51,558 nucleotides of DNA from Sporichthyaceae bacterium (GCA_036269075.1 DATASX010000044.1:1-51558); one strand, 5' to 3'; shown: positions 15,272 to 24,671, counted from the stretch's first letter. Made by a program: numbers and translations. The notes: generated by a model not told the origin, from the letters alone.

Positions 15272-15982
15272 TCAGGGCAGACGCCAGTCGATCGGGTCGC
15301 CGCCGAGTTCGGCCAGCAGTTCGTTGGCGCGGCTGAAGGGCCGGGAGCCGAAGAAGCCGCGATCGGCCGACATCGGGCTGGGGTGGGCCGAGGTGAGCTG
15401 CGGGATCTCCTCGCCCAGCATCGGGGACAGGCTCGCCGCGTCGCGTCCCCACAGGATCGCGACCAGCGGTTGGCCGTCGCGCTCGACCAGCGCGCGGATC
15501 GCCTGCTCGGTCACCGCCTCCCAACCCTTGCCGCGGTGCGAGCCGGGATTGCCGGGCGCGACGGTCAGCACCCGGTTCAACAGCAGCACGCCTTGGGCGG
15601 CCCACGGACTCAGGTCCCCCGACGACGGCACGGGCAGGCCGAGATCAGCGCAATATTCCTGGTAGATGTTCTGCAGCGAACGCGGCAGCGGCCGGGTAGC
15701 CGGCGCGACCGAGAACGACAGCCCGACCGCGTGCCCGGGCGTGGGGTACGGGTCCTGCCCGACGATCAACACCCGCACCGCCTCGAACGGGTGCGTGAAC
15801 GCCCGCAGCACGTTCGTGCCGGCGGGCAGGTAGCCACGTCCGGCGGCCAATTCGGCCCGCAGGAACCCGCCCAACTCGGCGATCGTCGCGGTCACCGGTT
15901 CCAGCGCTTTTGCCCAGCCGGGTTCGACCAGTTCGGACAGCGGTTTGCCGCCGGCGCGTCCGGGCGGGCTCGCGGTCGTCAC
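15272..15982 (-). CDS. ung: Uracil-DNA glycosylase, family 1
   Basis: The product has 236 residues, the usual length. It removes uracil from DNA. Motif [18 protein letters not shown], carries the catalytic Asp77; the second motif is [18 protein letters not shown] with His200. The GTG start at 15982 is supported by a TAACGT -10 hexamer 7 nt upstream. A second, unrelated uracil-DNA glycosylase (family 5) is encoded at 42066. Confidence 0.97.
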   Translation of the reverse strand: MTTASPPGRAGGKPLSELVEPGWAKALEPVTATIAELGGFLRAELAAGRGYLPAGTNVLRAFTHPFEAVRVLIVGQDPYPTPGHAVGLSFSVAPATRPLPRSLQNIYQEYCADLGLPVPSSGDLSPWAAQGVLLLNRVLTVAPGNPGSHRGKGWEAVTEQAIRALVERDGQPLVAILWGRDAASLSPMLGEEIPQLTSAHPSPMSADRGFFGSRPFSRANELLAELGGDPIDWRLP

Positions 15983-15989
15983 GGTCGGA

Positions 15990-15995
15990 ACGTTA
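15990..15995 (-). promoter_or_regulatory. Putative leaderless promoter -10 of ung
   Basis: On the minus strand TAACGT ends 7 nt before the GTG start of ung. No ribosome site is visible. Confidence 0.45.
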
Positions 15996-16074
15996 GCGCC
16001 GCCGCCGCGTGGGACAATCCTGCGGCGCCGCCCTCGCGGCCCACCCCTGCCCAGAACTGGACGGAATCCCGCTC

Positions 16075-17925
16075 GTGCCGCCCTCCTCGCCGAAGCCCAA
16101 CCGCACCGACCCGGCGCTGATCCGTAACTTCTGCATCATCGCCCACATCGACCACGGCAAGTCGACGTTGGCCGACCGCATGCTGCAGCTCACCGGCGTG
16201 GTCGATGCCCGCAACATGCGCGCCCAGTACCTGGACCGGATGGACATCGAGCGGGAGCGCGGCATCACCATCAAGAGCCAGGCGGTGCGCCTGCCCTGGG
16301 CCGGGCACGACGGCCGGATGCACGTGCTGAACCTGATCGACACCCCGGGCCACGTCGACTTCACCTACGAGGTGTCCCGGTCGCTGGCCGCCTGCGAGGG
16401 CGCGGTGCTGCTGGTCGACGCCGCCCAGGGCATCGAGGCCCAGACGCTGGCCAACCTGTACCTGGCGATGGAGAACGACCTGACCGTTATCCCGGTGCTG
16501 AACAAGATCGACCTGCCCGCCGCCCAACCGGAGAAGTTCGCCGCCGAGCTCGCGCACATCATCGGTTGCGACGCCGACGACGTGCTGCGGGTCAGCGCGA
16601 AGACCGGCGAGGGTGTCGGCGAGCTGCTGCACAAGATCGTCGCGGACATCCCGCCCCCGGTCGGTGAGCCGGACGCCCCGGCCCGGGCGATGATCTTCGA
16701 CTCGGTCTACGACACCTACCGCGGCGTGGTCACCTACGTCCGCGTCATCGACGGGCACCTGAGCAAGCGCGAGAAGATCCTGATGCTGTCCACCCGGGCG
16801 ACCCACGAGCTGCTCGAAATCGGGGTCAGCTCGCCGGAGCCCACTTCGACCGACGGCCTGGGCGTCGGCGAGGTCGGCTACCTGATCACCGGCGTGAAGG
16901 ACGTGCGTCAGTCCAAGGTCGGCGACACCATCACCGACGCGATCAAGCCCACCACCAAGGCGCTGGCCGGGTATCGCGAGCCCAAGCCGATGGTGTTCTC
17001 CGGTCTGTACCCGATCGACGGTTCGGACTTCCCGGACCTGCGCGAAGCGTTGGACAAGCTGCAGCTCAACGACGCCTCGCTGGTCTACGAGCCGGAGAGT
17101 TCAGCGGCGCTGGGCTTCGGGTTCCGCTGCGGCTTCCTGGGGTTGCTGCACCTGGAGATCGTGCGGGAGCGCCTCGAGCGGGAGGCGGGGCTGGACCTGA
17201 TCTCCACCGCCCCGAACGTCGTCTATCGGGTGGCGAAGGAGGACGGCAAGGAGTTCATCGTCACCAACCCGAGCGAGTACCCGGACGGCAAGATCGCTGC
17301 GGTGTACGAGCCGGTGGTGCGCGCCACCGTTCTCGCCCCGAGTGAGTTCGTCGGCACGATCATGGAACTCTGTCAGAACCGCCGCGGCTCGTTGTTGGGC
17401 ATGGACTACCTGTCCGCGGACCGGGTGGAGCTGCGCTACAGCCTCCCGCTCGCCGAGATCGTGTTCGACTTCTTCGACGCGTTGAAGTCCCGCACCCGTG
17501 GCTACGCCTCGCTGGACTACGAGGTCAACGGTGAGCAGGCGGCCGACCTGGTCAAGGTCGACATCCTGCTGCAGGGCGAGCCGGTCGATGCCTTCTCCGC
17601 GATCGTGCACAAGGACAAGGCTCCGGAGTACGCGACCCGGATGACGAAGAAACTGCGCCAACTGATTCCCCGTCAGCAGTTCGAGGTACCGATCCAGGCC
17701 TCGATCGGCGCGCGGATCATCGCCCGGGAGAACATCAGCGCGATCCGCAAGGACGTGCTGGCCAAGTGCTACGGCGGTGACATCACCCGCAAGCGGAAGC
17801 TGCTGGAGAAGCAGAAGGAGGGCAAGAAGCGGATGAAGATGGTGGGTCGCGTCGAGGTCCCGCAGGAAGCCTTCATCGCCGCGCTGTCCACGGACGAGTC
17901 CCCGGAGGGGAAGAAGAGCAAGTAA
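16075..17925 (+). CDS. lepA: Elongation factor 4 (LepA) ribosomal GTPase
   Basis: With GTG 16075 the product has 616 residues; an in-frame GTG at 16009 would add 22 residues unlike the family, and neither has a strong ribosome site. LepA acts on ribosomes during stress and in 30S biogenesis. The G domain has AHIDHGKST (from residue 23), the RGITIK switch I, DTPGH and NKIDLP. The LepA-specific C-terminal domain is clear at [20 protein letters not shown]. It is in its usual actinobacterial place after holA-rpsT, here with the ATP-grasp cassette, SDR and ung in between. The stop codon lies within a small hairpin shared with the convergent gene. Confidence 0.97.
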   Translation: MPPSSPKPNRTDPALIRNFCIIAHIDHGKSTLADRMLQLTGVVDARNMRAQYLDRMDIERERGITIKSQAVRLPWAGHDGRMHVLNLIDTPGHVDFTYEVSRSLAACEGAVLLVDAAQGIEAQTLANLYLAMENDLTVIPVLNKIDLPAAQPEKFAAELAHIIGCDADDVLRVSAKTGEGVGELLHKIVADIPPPVGEPDAPARAMIFDSVYDTYRGVVTYVRVIDGHLSKREKILMLSTRATHELLEIGVSSPEPTSTDGLGVGEVGYLITGVKDVRQSKVGDTITDAIKPTTKALAGYREPKPMVFSGLYPIDGSDFPDLREALDKLQLNDASLVYEPESSAALGFGFRCGFLGLLHLEIVRERLEREAGLDLISTAPNVVYRVAKEDGKEFIVTNPSEYPDGKIAAVYEPVVRATVLAPSEFVGTIMELCQNRRGSLLGMDYLSADRVELRYSLPLAEIVFDFFDALKSRTRGYASLDYEVNGEQAADLVKVDILLQGEPVDAFSAIVHKDKAPEYATRMTKKLRQLIPRQQFEVPIQASIGARIIARENISAIRKDVLAKCYGGDITRKRKLLEKQKEGKKRMKMVGRVEVPQEAFIAALSTDESPEGKKSK

Positions 17926-17937
17926 CCCGCTGCGGGT
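17925..17937. terminator. Short hairpin between convergent lepA and the secreted-protein gene
   Basis: ACCCG-CTG-CGGGT covers the last base of the lepA stop and the first base of the opposing stop. There is no T-run and the stem is only 5 bp, so a bidirectional terminator role is tentative. Confidence 0.3.
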
Positions 17938-18638
17938 CAGTGGCCGTCGGGCACCAACGTGGCGGTCAGGCTGCTGGCCCCGTTCTGGTCGCCGCCGACC
18001 TCGACCGTGGGCGCGCCCGTGCAGAGGGCGCCGCCCGGAGTGCCGTCGCTGCCCTGGAACGCCTGGACGGTGACGACCGTGTTCGGAGCGGTTGCGGTGT
18101 AGAACAACTGAATGGGCGCGGTCGCCTGCACGTTGGAGGTGTACGCGGGGGCGATGGCGTTGTCGTCGATGACGACCAGCCGTCGCGAACCGGGAATTGC
18201 GGTGGCGCCGCCGACGAGCTGGGCCACGATGTAGCACGCTTGAGGCGCGGTGGCGGTCCCGTAGATGATCGCCCCGCGCACGTTGGCGCTGATCGCGTAC
18301 TTGCCTGGAACCGGCAGGGTCACCGACAAGCCGGTGACACTGGCTGCTGTCGACGTCGTGACCGGTATGAAAGTACTGGTGCCGGTGCTGGGGAGCACCG
18401 CCTGCTCGGTGATCGACGGCGCGCTGCGCCGCGGCCAGCTGATCGGGCGCTCGTGGCGGCGGCAGCCGTCGTGGTCGGCCAGATACAGCGCACCGTCGGG
18501 GCCGACGCAGCCGTGGATGTCGTCGTCGGCGGCGGCCGGTGCGGGGCTCGCCGCGGAAACCGCGGCCGCGGCTCCCACCGAACCGCCCAGCAACAACGCG
18601 CCGGTGGACAGAATGACCGTGGTGCGCGATCCGAACAC
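17937..18638 (-). CDS. Secreted protein with an IHGCV-type N-terminal motif
   Basis: The product has 233 residues. A signal peptide is clear (hydrophobic VILSTGALLLGGSVGAAAAV, cleavage likely after the Ala-rich stretch near residue 38). The mature N-terminus, DIHGCVGPDGALYLADHDGC followed by HERPISW, resembles a short Cys-containing motif seen at the start of many actinobacterial surface proteins. The remainder looks beta-rich (TGLSVTLPVPGKYAISANVRG) like a C1q/TNF-like or generic beta-sandwich domain, but I do not recognise a named family. GTG 18638 is chosen for its GAGG 6 nt upstream; upstream in-frame starts lack one. Function unknown. Confidence 0.75.
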   Translation of the reverse strand: MFGSRTTVILSTGALLLGGSVGAAAAVSAASPAPAAADDDIHGCVGPDGALYLADHDGCRRHERPISWPRRSAPSITEQAVLPSTGTSTFIPVTTSTAASVTGLSVTLPVPGKYAISANVRGAIIYGTATAPQACYIVAQLVGGATAIPGSRRLVVIDDNAIAPAYTSNVQATAPIQLFYTATAPNTVVTVQAFQGSDGTPGGALCTGAPTVEVGGDQNGASSLTATLVPDGH

Positions 18639-18720
18639 GTGGACCCTCGCCTTCGGGAGCCGGCGTTGGGCGCCCGTCGCCCGGGCCGCCGGAGTTGCAA
18701 GCAAGTTTGGCCGGCGAGCC

Positions 18721-18758
18721 GCCCGGGGGCGCGCAGGCGCGCCGCGCGGCCCCCGGGC
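18721..18758. repeat. Very GC-rich hairpin in the divergent secreted-protein/TetR gap
   Basis: GCCCGGGGGC (18721-18730) and GCCCCCGGGC (18749-18758) form a perfect 10-bp stem with an 18-nt GC-rich loop. It lies 83 bp upstream of the start at 18638 on the minus strand, so it may sit in that gene's leader or end antisense transcription. The surrounding 191-bp gap otherwise holds the TetR operator and promoter. Confidence 0.6.
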
Positions 18759-18791
18759 CGGTTGTCCTTGACGAAATCCGGTAAAAATGAC

Positions 18792-18807
18792 AGTACGGTT
18801 CCGTACT
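18792..18807. promoter_or_regulatory. Palindromic operator for the TetR regulator
   Basis: AGTACGG-TT-CCGTACT is a perfect 7-bp inverted repeat with a 2-bp centre. It lies 10 bp upstream of the -10 hexamer, over the -35 region, where a bound TetR dimer would block transcription of the tetR-MFS pair. This arrangement is typical for autorepressing TetR regulators of drug exporters. Confidence 0.7.
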
Positions 18808-18817
18808 CAGATGCACG

Positions 18818-18823
18818 TAGGGT
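18818..18823 (+). promoter_or_regulatory. Putative leaderless promoter -10 of the tetR gene
   Basis: TAGGGT ends exactly 6 nt before GTG 18830, with no ribosome site. Confidence 0.55.
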
Positions 18824-18829
18824 GGCCAC

Positions 18830-19432
18830 GTGTCCGAAATGCCGGGTTCCGCGACTGCACTCCTGGACGCCGAGGAGTTCACTCTGCGTGAGCAGGAAAT
18901 CCTGGACGTCTGTGCCGAGTTGCTCACGGAGATCGGCTACGAACGGCTGACCATCGACGCCGTCGCAGCCCGCGCGCGGGCCAGCAAGGCGACGATCTAC
19001 CGGCGGTGGCCCGGGAAACCGGCGCTGGTCGGGGCTGCGGTGCGACACGTCACCGACACCGCGAGCATCGCCCCGGAATACACCGGCGACCTGCGCGCCG
19101 ACCTGCTCAGTCTGATCACCAACGCCCGCGACCGTTTCTCCCGGCAGGGCCGGCTGATGGCCGGGATGGTCAACGCGATGCAGACCGACCCGGAGCTCGC
19201 CGCGCTGCTGCGGGCGGACATTGCGCGTTGTCGAGCCAGCGTCGACGAACTGATCGACCGCTACGCCCTGGACATCCAGGTCACCGCCCAGAACTCCGAA
19301 CTGATCCGGCAGTTGGCGCCGGCGACGCTGCTGATGCGGGTGCTGGTCACCGGCGAACCGGTCGACGACGACCTGCTGGTCCGCCTGGTCGACCACGTGA
19401 TGCTGCCCTTGCTCTCCTCGGGTCGCCCTTGA
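18830..19432 (+). CDS. TetR family transcriptional repressor
   Basis: The product has 200 residues. The N-terminal DNA-binding domain has LREQEILDVCAELLTEIGYERLTIDAVAARARASKATIYRRWPGKPALV, here given only as an outline: helix-turn-helix at about residues 42-65 ending in the IYRRWPGK signature. The C-terminal ligand domain is of the TetR_C_11/16-like type. GTG 18830 follows a -10 at 6 nt; ATG 18839 is an alternative. Its stop overlaps the start of the MFS gene (TGATG). It most likely represses itself and the exporter through the palindrome at 18792 and is released by an exporter substrate. Confidence 0.93.
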   Translation: MSEMPGSATALLDAEEFTLREQEILDVCAELLTEIGYERLTIDAVAARARASKATIYRRWPGKPALVGAAVRHVTDTASIAPEYTGDLRADLLSLITNARDRFSRQGRLMAGMVNAMQTDPELAALLRADIARCRASVDELIDRYALDIQVTAQNSELIRQLAPATLLMRVLVTGEPVDDDLLVRLVDHVMLPLLSSGRP

Positions 19433-21813
19433 TGACCACGACCGACAACGCATCGGCCCGGAACGGGAGCTCCGTGCACCAGCACCACGCACCGCCCAAG
19501 CCCACCCAGGACAACCACAGGCGCCGCTGGCTCGGCCTGTTCGTGATCGCGTTCGCGCAACTGATGATCGTGGTCGACGGGACGATCATCACCGTCGCCC
19601 TGCCCGCGATGTCGAACGCGCTGAGTATCGCGCCGGACGACCGCCAGTGGGTCATCACGGTCTACACGTTGTCCTTCGGCGGTCTGCTGCTGATCGGCGG
19701 ACGGATCGCCGACTACCTGGGCCTGCGCCGGGCGTTCGTGATCGGGCTGGTCGGGTTCGGCCTGGCCTCGGCGCTCGGCGGTGCGGCGCAGACCTTCTCG
19801 ATGATGCTCTTCGCCCGAGCCTTGCAGGGCGTGTTCGGGGCGCTGCTGGCCCCCGTGGCGCTGGCGTTGGTCGCGAATCTGTTCAGTGAGGCCAGGGAAC
19901 GGGCCAAGGCGTTCGCGATCTTCGGCGCGGTCGCCGGCGGTGGCTCGGCGATCGGGCTGGTCCTGGGCGGCTTGCTGACCGAGTACGTCAACTGGCGCTG
20001 GACGATGTACATCAACACCCCGATCGCCTTCCTCACCGTGGCCGGTGCCTACGCCCTGCTCGACGAGCATCGCGGCGAACACCCGGGCCGGCTGGACGTG
20101 ATCGGCACCGTGCTGTCCAGCGTCGGGGTGCTCTCCTTGGTGTACGGGTTCTCCGAGGCCGAACGGCACGGTTGGGCCAAGCCCGCCACGTTGGCCTTCC
20201 TGGGAATCGGCGTGGCGCTGTCGCTCGCCTTCGTGGTCAGCCAGCGCATCGTGGCCAATCCGGTTCTGCCGTTGCGCGTGTTGGCCGACCGGACCCGCGG
20301 GGGCGCCAACCTCGCGGTGCTGCTGTCCGCGGTGGCGATGTTCGGGTCGTTCTTCTTCCTGACGTTCTTCATGCAGGGCGTGCTCGGGTACTCGCCGGTG
20401 AAGACCGGGCTGGGCTTCCTCGCGGTGACTGCCGGGATCATGGTGTCCTCGGGCATCGTCAGCGCGGTCGGGCACAAGGTGCCGCCCCGGTACTTCTTCG
20501 CCGGTGGCCTGCTCGGCGCGGGCATCGGTTCGTTCTTGCTCACGGGCCTGACGATGCACTCCACGTACACCCGCAACCTGATGCCCGCGCTGATGCTGCT
20601 GGGCGTGAGCCTCGGTTGCGTGTTCGTGCCCGCGTTCAACGCCGCGACGATCGGGGTCGCGCCGCGCGACGCGAGCGTCGCCAGCGCGGTGATCAACACC
20701 AGCCAACAGGTCGGCACGTCGCTGGGCGTCGCGCTGCTCTCGACGATCGCGGCCAACCGCACGAAGAACTTCCTGTCCACCCACGAGTTCAACCCGCTGA
20801 ATGTGCTGCAGGCCCAGGTCGTGGGTTTGAACGCGGCCGCGCTCGGCGGCGGGATCCTCCTGGTCGGCGCCGCGCTGGTCACCGGCTGGATGGTCAACAT
20901 CAAGAAGCTCGACCTGAGCATGGTCGGCGAGGGCGCCGGGATGATGGCCTTGGAGAGCCCCGGGTCGAGCACCGCGATCGGTGTCGAGCAGATCGAGCAC
21001 CTGGCCGCGCACCCGCGTACGCAACCGCTCGGCGCGAATCACGCCGTGCCTGTTCCGATGGTGGGGGGCGACTCTGCCAAGCTGACTGACGTGCCCACTC
21101 CGCCGCGTCGTTCGGTCGACGGTGTCGTCCCCGACACCGCCGCTCCCGGTTGGGCCGCGTCCGGGGCCCCCGGTGCCCGCCCGATCATCGGCCGGCCGGT
21201 CGGCCCTCGCCCCACAGCGGCGTCCGCCGAAGCGCCGGGTCCCGCCGAGGTCGGCTCCGTGCCCGGCCCGGCGGCCGGCGCGCTGTCCGGCGATGCTCTG
21301 GCCGTGGTCCGGGACGCCTCCGGCGCCCCGGTGGCCGGTGCGGTCTGGACCGTGCTCGACACGGCGGGTCGCCAGCTGGGGCACGGCCGCAGCGGGGCCG
21401 ACGGATCGTTCGCCTTCGTCGCCGTCGACGAGACCGACGTGGTGCTGGTCGTCCGGCATCCCGGGCACCGGCCGTACGCGTGCGCAGTGCACCTGGCCGG
21501 TGACGGCCCCGGCTCGGCCGGCCTGCAGGTCGACGTCACGCTGGTCTCCGGGCTGGCGGTCACCGGTGTCGTCCGCGGTGGTGACGGCGGGGTGATCCCA
21601 GGTGCGCGGGTCTGGCTGGAGGACCCGACCGGCGACGTGATCGCGCGGACCGCGGCCGACTCCGGCGGGCGCTACGAGTTCGCCGACGTCCCGTCCGGCT
21701 CCTACCGACTCCTAGCCGCCGGCTACTCCGCCACCGGCCAGGACCTGACGGTCGCCGACGGCCGCGACGTCGAGGCGCAGCTGACCGTGGCTCCCGCCGA
21801 CCTCTCGGCCTGA
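19432..21813 (+). CDS. DHA2-family MFS exporter fused to two carboxypeptidase-regulatory-like domains
   Basis: The product has 793 residues, far longer than the ~500 of a normal 14-helix DHA2 drug exporter. The MFS part spans about residues 33-490: first helix with QLMIVVDGTIITVALP (the family's D-x-T-I-V-N-V-A-L-P-like motif), GGRIADYLGLRR (motif A), and the last helix ending at WMVNIKKLDLS. A Pro/Ala/Gly-rich linker (about 490-615) leads to two beta-sandwich repeats at about 616-690 and 707-790 (GAPVAGAVWTVLD, then GVIPGARVWLEDPTG with GGRYEFADVPSGSYRL). By standard DHA2 topology this tail would be cytoplasmic, which is odd for a domain usually found outside. Coupled to and probably repressed by the TetR gene. 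Confidence 0.92.
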   Translation: MTTTDNASARNGSSVHQHHAPPKPTQDNHRRRWLGLFVIAFAQLMIVVDGTIITVALPAMSNALSIAPDDRQWVITVYTLSFGGLLLIGGRIADYLGLRRAFVIGLVGFGLASALGGAAQTFSMMLFARALQGVFGALLAPVALALVANLFSEARERAKAFAIFGAVAGGGSAIGLVLGGLLTEYVNWRWTMYINTPIAFLTVAGAYALLDEHRGEHPGRLDVIGTVLSSVGVLSLVYGFSEAERHGWAKPATLAFLGIGVALSLAFVVSQRIVANPVLPLRVLADRTRGGANLAVLLSAVAMFGSFFFLTFFMQGVLGYSPVKTGLGFLAVTAGIMVSSGIVSAVGHKVPPRYFFAGGLLGAGIGSFLLTGLTMHSTYTRNLMPALMLLGVSLGCVFVPAFNAATIGVAPRDASVASAVINTSQQVGTSLGVALLSTIAANRTKNFLSTHEFNPLNVLQAQVVGLNAAALGGGILLVGAALVTGWMVNIKKLDLSMVGEGAGMMALESPGSSTAIGVEQIEHLAAHPRTQPLGANHAVPVPMVGGDSAKLTDVPTPPRRSVDGVVPDTAAPGWAASGAPGARPIIGRPVGPRPTAASAEAPGPAEVGSVPGPAAGALSGDALAVVRDASGAPVAGAVWTVLDTAGRQLGHGRSGADGSFAFVAVDETDVVLVVRHPGHRPYACAVHLAGDGPGSAGLQVDVTLVSGLAVTGVVRGGDGGVIPGARVWLEDPTGDVIARTAADSGGRYEFADVPSGSYRLLAAGYSATGQDLTVADGRDVEAQLTVAPADLSA

Positions 21814-21836
21814 CCGGGCGAGGTGCCCCGCTCGAG

Positions 21837-22469
21837 GTGATCGCCCGGATCCTGTCGGTCAATGTCGGTCCGGTCCGACCCCGGCCGACCAGCAAGCTGG
21901 GCCGGACCGGGATCGACAAACGCGCGGTGGCCGGTCCGGTGCACGCGGGGCCGTTGGGCCTGACCGGCGACGGCATCGCCGACACCGTCAACCACGGTGG
22001 TGTGCACCAGGCCGTCTACGCCTTCGCCCGTGAGGACCAGGCGCGGTGGGAGACCGAACTCGGTTACCCGATCCGGCCCGGGGCGTTCGGGGAGAACCTG
22101 ACCACGAGCGGCCTGGACCTGAACGAGGCCGTGATCGGGGAGCGCTGGCGGGTCGGGACGGCCGAGTTCGAGGTGTCCTGCCCGCGGGTACCGTGCGCGA
22201 CGTTCCAGGACTTCCTGGGCGAGCCGCAGTGGGTGAACCGGTTCACCGCGCAGGGCCGGGTCGGCACGTACCTGCGGGTGCTGGTGCCCGGTGAGGTGTG
22301 CGCCGGCCAGTCGATCGAACCGCTGCACCGCCCGGGCCACGGCATCACGATCGGGCTGGCTTTCGCCGCACGCACGCTGCGCCCGGGGTTGCTGCCGCGG
22401 CTGTTGGAGGCCCCGGAGCTGCCCCTCGAGTGGCACGAGCGGGCCCGGGCCTGGATGGCGTCTGCCTGA
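21837..22469 (+). CDS. MOSC domain protein (YiiM-like)
   Basis: The product has 210 residues. MOSC domains act in molybdenum-cofactor sulfur transfer and detoxification of N-hydroxylated compounds. Family features are the N-terminal ILSVNVG, GGVHQAVYAFAREDQARWE, PGAFGENLTTSG, IGERWRVG and the Cys-containing EVSCPRVPC, where the conserved sulfur-carrying Cys is expected. GTG 21837 has GAGG just upstream but very close, so the start is moderately sure. The stop overlaps the hemW start (TGATG), so the two are coupled. Confidence 0.9.
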   Translation: MIARILSVNVGPVRPRPTSKLGRTGIDKRAVAGPVHAGPLGLTGDGIADTVNHGGVHQAVYAFAREDQARWETELGYPIRPGAFGENLTTSGLDLNEAVIGERWRVGTAEFEVSCPRVPCATFQDFLGEPQWVNRFTAQGRVGTYLRVLVPGEVCAGQSIEPLHRPGHGITIGLAFAARTLRPGLLPRLLEAPELPLEWHERARAWMASA

Positions 22470-23617
22470 TGGACCGTCAGTTCGGCTTCTACCTGCACAT
22501 CCCGTTCTGCGCGACGCGATGCGGGTACTGCGACTTCAACACCTACACCGCCGAGGATCTCGGCGGCGGGGCCACGCGAGCCGCCTACCCGGCCCAGGCG
22601 GCCACGGAGATCCGGCTGGCCGCCCGGATGCTGACCGGGCCGGCCGGTCGCCCCCCGGTGCGGACCGTATTCGTCGGCGGGGGCACTCCGACCCTGTTGG
22701 CCCCGGCCGAACTCGGCGGCCTGCTCGACGCGATCCGGGCCGAGTTCGACCTGGCGCCCGATGTGGAGATCACCACCGAGGCGAACCCGGAATCCGTCGA
22801 CGCCGCCGCGCTGCAGCAGTTGCGCGCCGTCGGGTTCAACCGGATCTCGTTCGGGATGCAGAGTGCCCGCGAACACGTGCTGCGGGTCCTGGACCGGACG
22901 CACTCCCCGGGCCGGGCCGCGCAGTGCGTGGCCTGGGCGCAGGCGGCCGGTTTCGAACACGTCAACCTCGACCTGATCTACGGCACCCCGGGGGAGAGCG
23001 ACACCGACTGGGCGCAGTCGTTGCACGCGGCCGTGGCGGCGGGGCCGGATCACGTCAGCGCGTACTCGCTGATCGTCGAGGAGGGCACCCGACTGGCCGC
23101 CCAGGTGCGGCGCGGTGAACTGCCGGTCCCGGACTCCGACGTGATGGCCGACCGGTACCTGATGGCCGAGGACATCCTCGGCGCGGCCGGGTTCGAGTGG
23201 TACGAGGTGTCGAACTGGGCGCGCGGCCCGGGCGCCGAGTGCCGGCACAACCTTCTGTACTGGACCGACGGCGACTGGTGGGGCATCGGCCCGGGCGCGC
23301 ACTCGCACCGGTCCGGGACGCGTTGGTGGAACGTCAAGCACCCCCGCGAGTACGCCGAACGACTGTCCGCCGGCGCCTCGCCGGAGGCCGACCGCGAAGA
23401 TCTGACGGAGGATCAGCAGGCCTTGGAACGCGTGATGCTGGGGCTGCGGTTGCGCGCCGGGCTGCCTGTCGCGGCGCTGGAGGACGCCGGTCCCGCGCTG
23501 GACCGGGCGGTCGCGGACGGTCTTCTCGAACCGCACGCAATCGCCGCCGGCCGGGCAATTCTTACGCTGCGCGGGCGACTGCTGGCAGATGCCGTCATTC
23601 GGGATCTGACCGGCTGA
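22469..23617 (+). CDS. hemW: HemW, radical SAM heme chaperone (HemN-like)
   Basis: The product has 382 residues. The radical SAM cluster motif C14-x3-C18-x2-C21 (CATRCGYC) is near the N-terminus without the extra N-terminal Cys of true HemN, which supports HemW, a protein that binds heme and passes it to respiratory enzymes, over coproporphyrinogen oxidase. Other family segments are VFVGGGTPTLL, EITTEANPES, GFNRISFGMQS and DLIYGTPGE. It is coupled to the MOSC gene. In related genomes hemW follows lepA; here four genes lie between. Confidence 0.94.
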   Translation: MDRQFGFYLHIPFCATRCGYCDFNTYTAEDLGGGATRAAYPAQAATEIRLAARMLTGPAGRPPVRTVFVGGGTPTLLAPAELGGLLDAIRAEFDLAPDVEITTEANPESVDAAALQQLRAVGFNRISFGMQSAREHVLRVLDRTHSPGRAAQCVAWAQAAGFEHVNLDLIYGTPGESDTDWAQSLHAAVAAGPDHVSAYSLIVEEGTRLAAQVRRGELPVPDSDVMADRYLMAEDILGAAGFEWYEVSNWARGPGAECRHNLLYWTDGDWWGIGPGAHSHRSGTRWWNVKHPREYAERLSAGASPEADREDLTEDQQALERVMLGLRLRAGLPVAALEDAGPALDRAVADGLLEPHAIAAGRAILTLRGRLLADAVIRDLTG

Positions 23618-23713
23618 GGGCCTTGCGCGACAAGTCGGAACATGTCCTGCGCCTTGAACAACCCTTGTCCGAACCCCTGCTCCGCCTCGGGTTTCGCGCC
23701 CTCCCGCAGTACT

Positions 23714-23719
23714 TACCTT
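23714..23719 (+). promoter_or_regulatory. Putative leaderless promoter -10 of the lysozyme-like gene
   Basis: TACCTT ends 7 nt before ATG 23727, with no ribosome site in between. Confidence 0.4.
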
Positions 23720-23726
23720 CGAGCAC

Positions 23727-24671
23727 ATGTCCTCGCCACGACACGCCCGCCGCACCCCCGCGCCGGGGCAAGAAGGGTCGGCTGCGCCGTCGCGAGGACG
23801 CCACCGTGCGGTGCCCACACCCGGAACGGCAAGTGGCACGCAGAACAGCACCGCGACAGCGAGCCGCCGAGGCCGCCATCGGGCCGGTTCGGCCGCGACC
23901 CGCTCGCGGAAACCGGCCATTGCCGGAGCTACGGCGGTCGCCGTGGCAGCGGCCGGCGCGATCGCCCTGGCCGACGTCGAGGGGAACGACTCCCGCAACG
24001 CGGCCGGGGCGGCGGCGGAGTCCTCCGCCCTCGAACTCGGTCCAGCCGACCCGACCCCGTCGGGAGTCTCGGCCGCGAACACCGATGCGCCGCAGAACCT
24101 CGCGGCCGTTGCCGCCGCCTCGCGGGGGCTGGCCCGGCAGTTGCTGGCGACCCGCGTCGCCGCGGTCCAGCAGCAGGCCGCCGCGGCGGCAGCGACCCGG
24201 CTGACCGCGCTGCACCGGGAGTGCAAGTTCAACTCGAACATCCAGCGGCTGCCCACCAACGACCCGTCCCAGTTGAAGAACGCGAAGACGATCATCGACG
24301 TCGGGCAGCAGATGGGCCTGCCGGTGCGGGCCGAGGTGATCGCGTTGGCGACCGCCTGGCAGGAGTCGAACCTGATCAACATGAGCGGTGGCGACCGCGA
24401 CTCGGTGGGGTTGTTCCAGCAGCGGCCGTCGATGGGTTGGGGCTCCTACTCACAGGTGCACACCCCGACCTACGCGGCGAAGCAGTTCTACAGCTCGCTG
24501 GCGGCCGTGCCGGACTGGCAGTCGCTGCCGCTGACCGTGGCCGCGCAGACCGTGCAGGCCTCGGCCTTCCCGTGGGCCTACGGCCGGTGGGAGCAGCTGG
24601 CCGACAACCTGGTCGCTGAACTGACCGGCGACTCCGCCGCGACAGACCTGAACTGCGCCCCGACGTCGTAG
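23727..24671 (+). CDS. Membrane-anchored or secreted lysozyme/transglycosylase-like protein
   Basis: The product has 314 residues. The first ~65 residues are basic and disordered, with RGRHR twice (RGRHRAVPTP, RGRHRAGSA), followed by one hydrophobic segment (AIAGATAVAVAAAGAIALA). Outside lies an Ala/Gln-rich helical linker and then a C-terminal domain beginning at about residue 165. That domain has VIALATAWQESNL (Glu213 in the position of a lysozyme-like catalytic acid), DRDSVGLFQQRPSMGWG and AQTVQASAFPWAYGRWE, a pattern common in actinobacterial cell-wall proteins. I infer a peptidoglycan-acting or binding role; the enzymatic activity is not proven by sequence. Confidence 0.75.
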   Translation: MSSPRHARRTPAPGQEGSAAPSRGRHRAVPTPGTASGTQNSTATASRRGRHRAGSAATRSRKPAIAGATAVAVAAAGAIALADVEGNDSRNAAGAAAESSALELGPADPTPSGVSAANTDAPQNLAAVAAASRGLARQLLATRVAAVQQQAAAAAATRLTALHRECKFNSNIQRLPTNDPSQLKNAKTIIDVGQQMGLPVRAEVIALATAWQESNLINMSGGDRDSVGLFQQRPSMGWGSYSQVHTPTYAAKQFYSSLAAVPDWQSLPLTVAAQTVQASAFPWAYGRWEQLADNLVAELTGDSAATDLNCAPTS

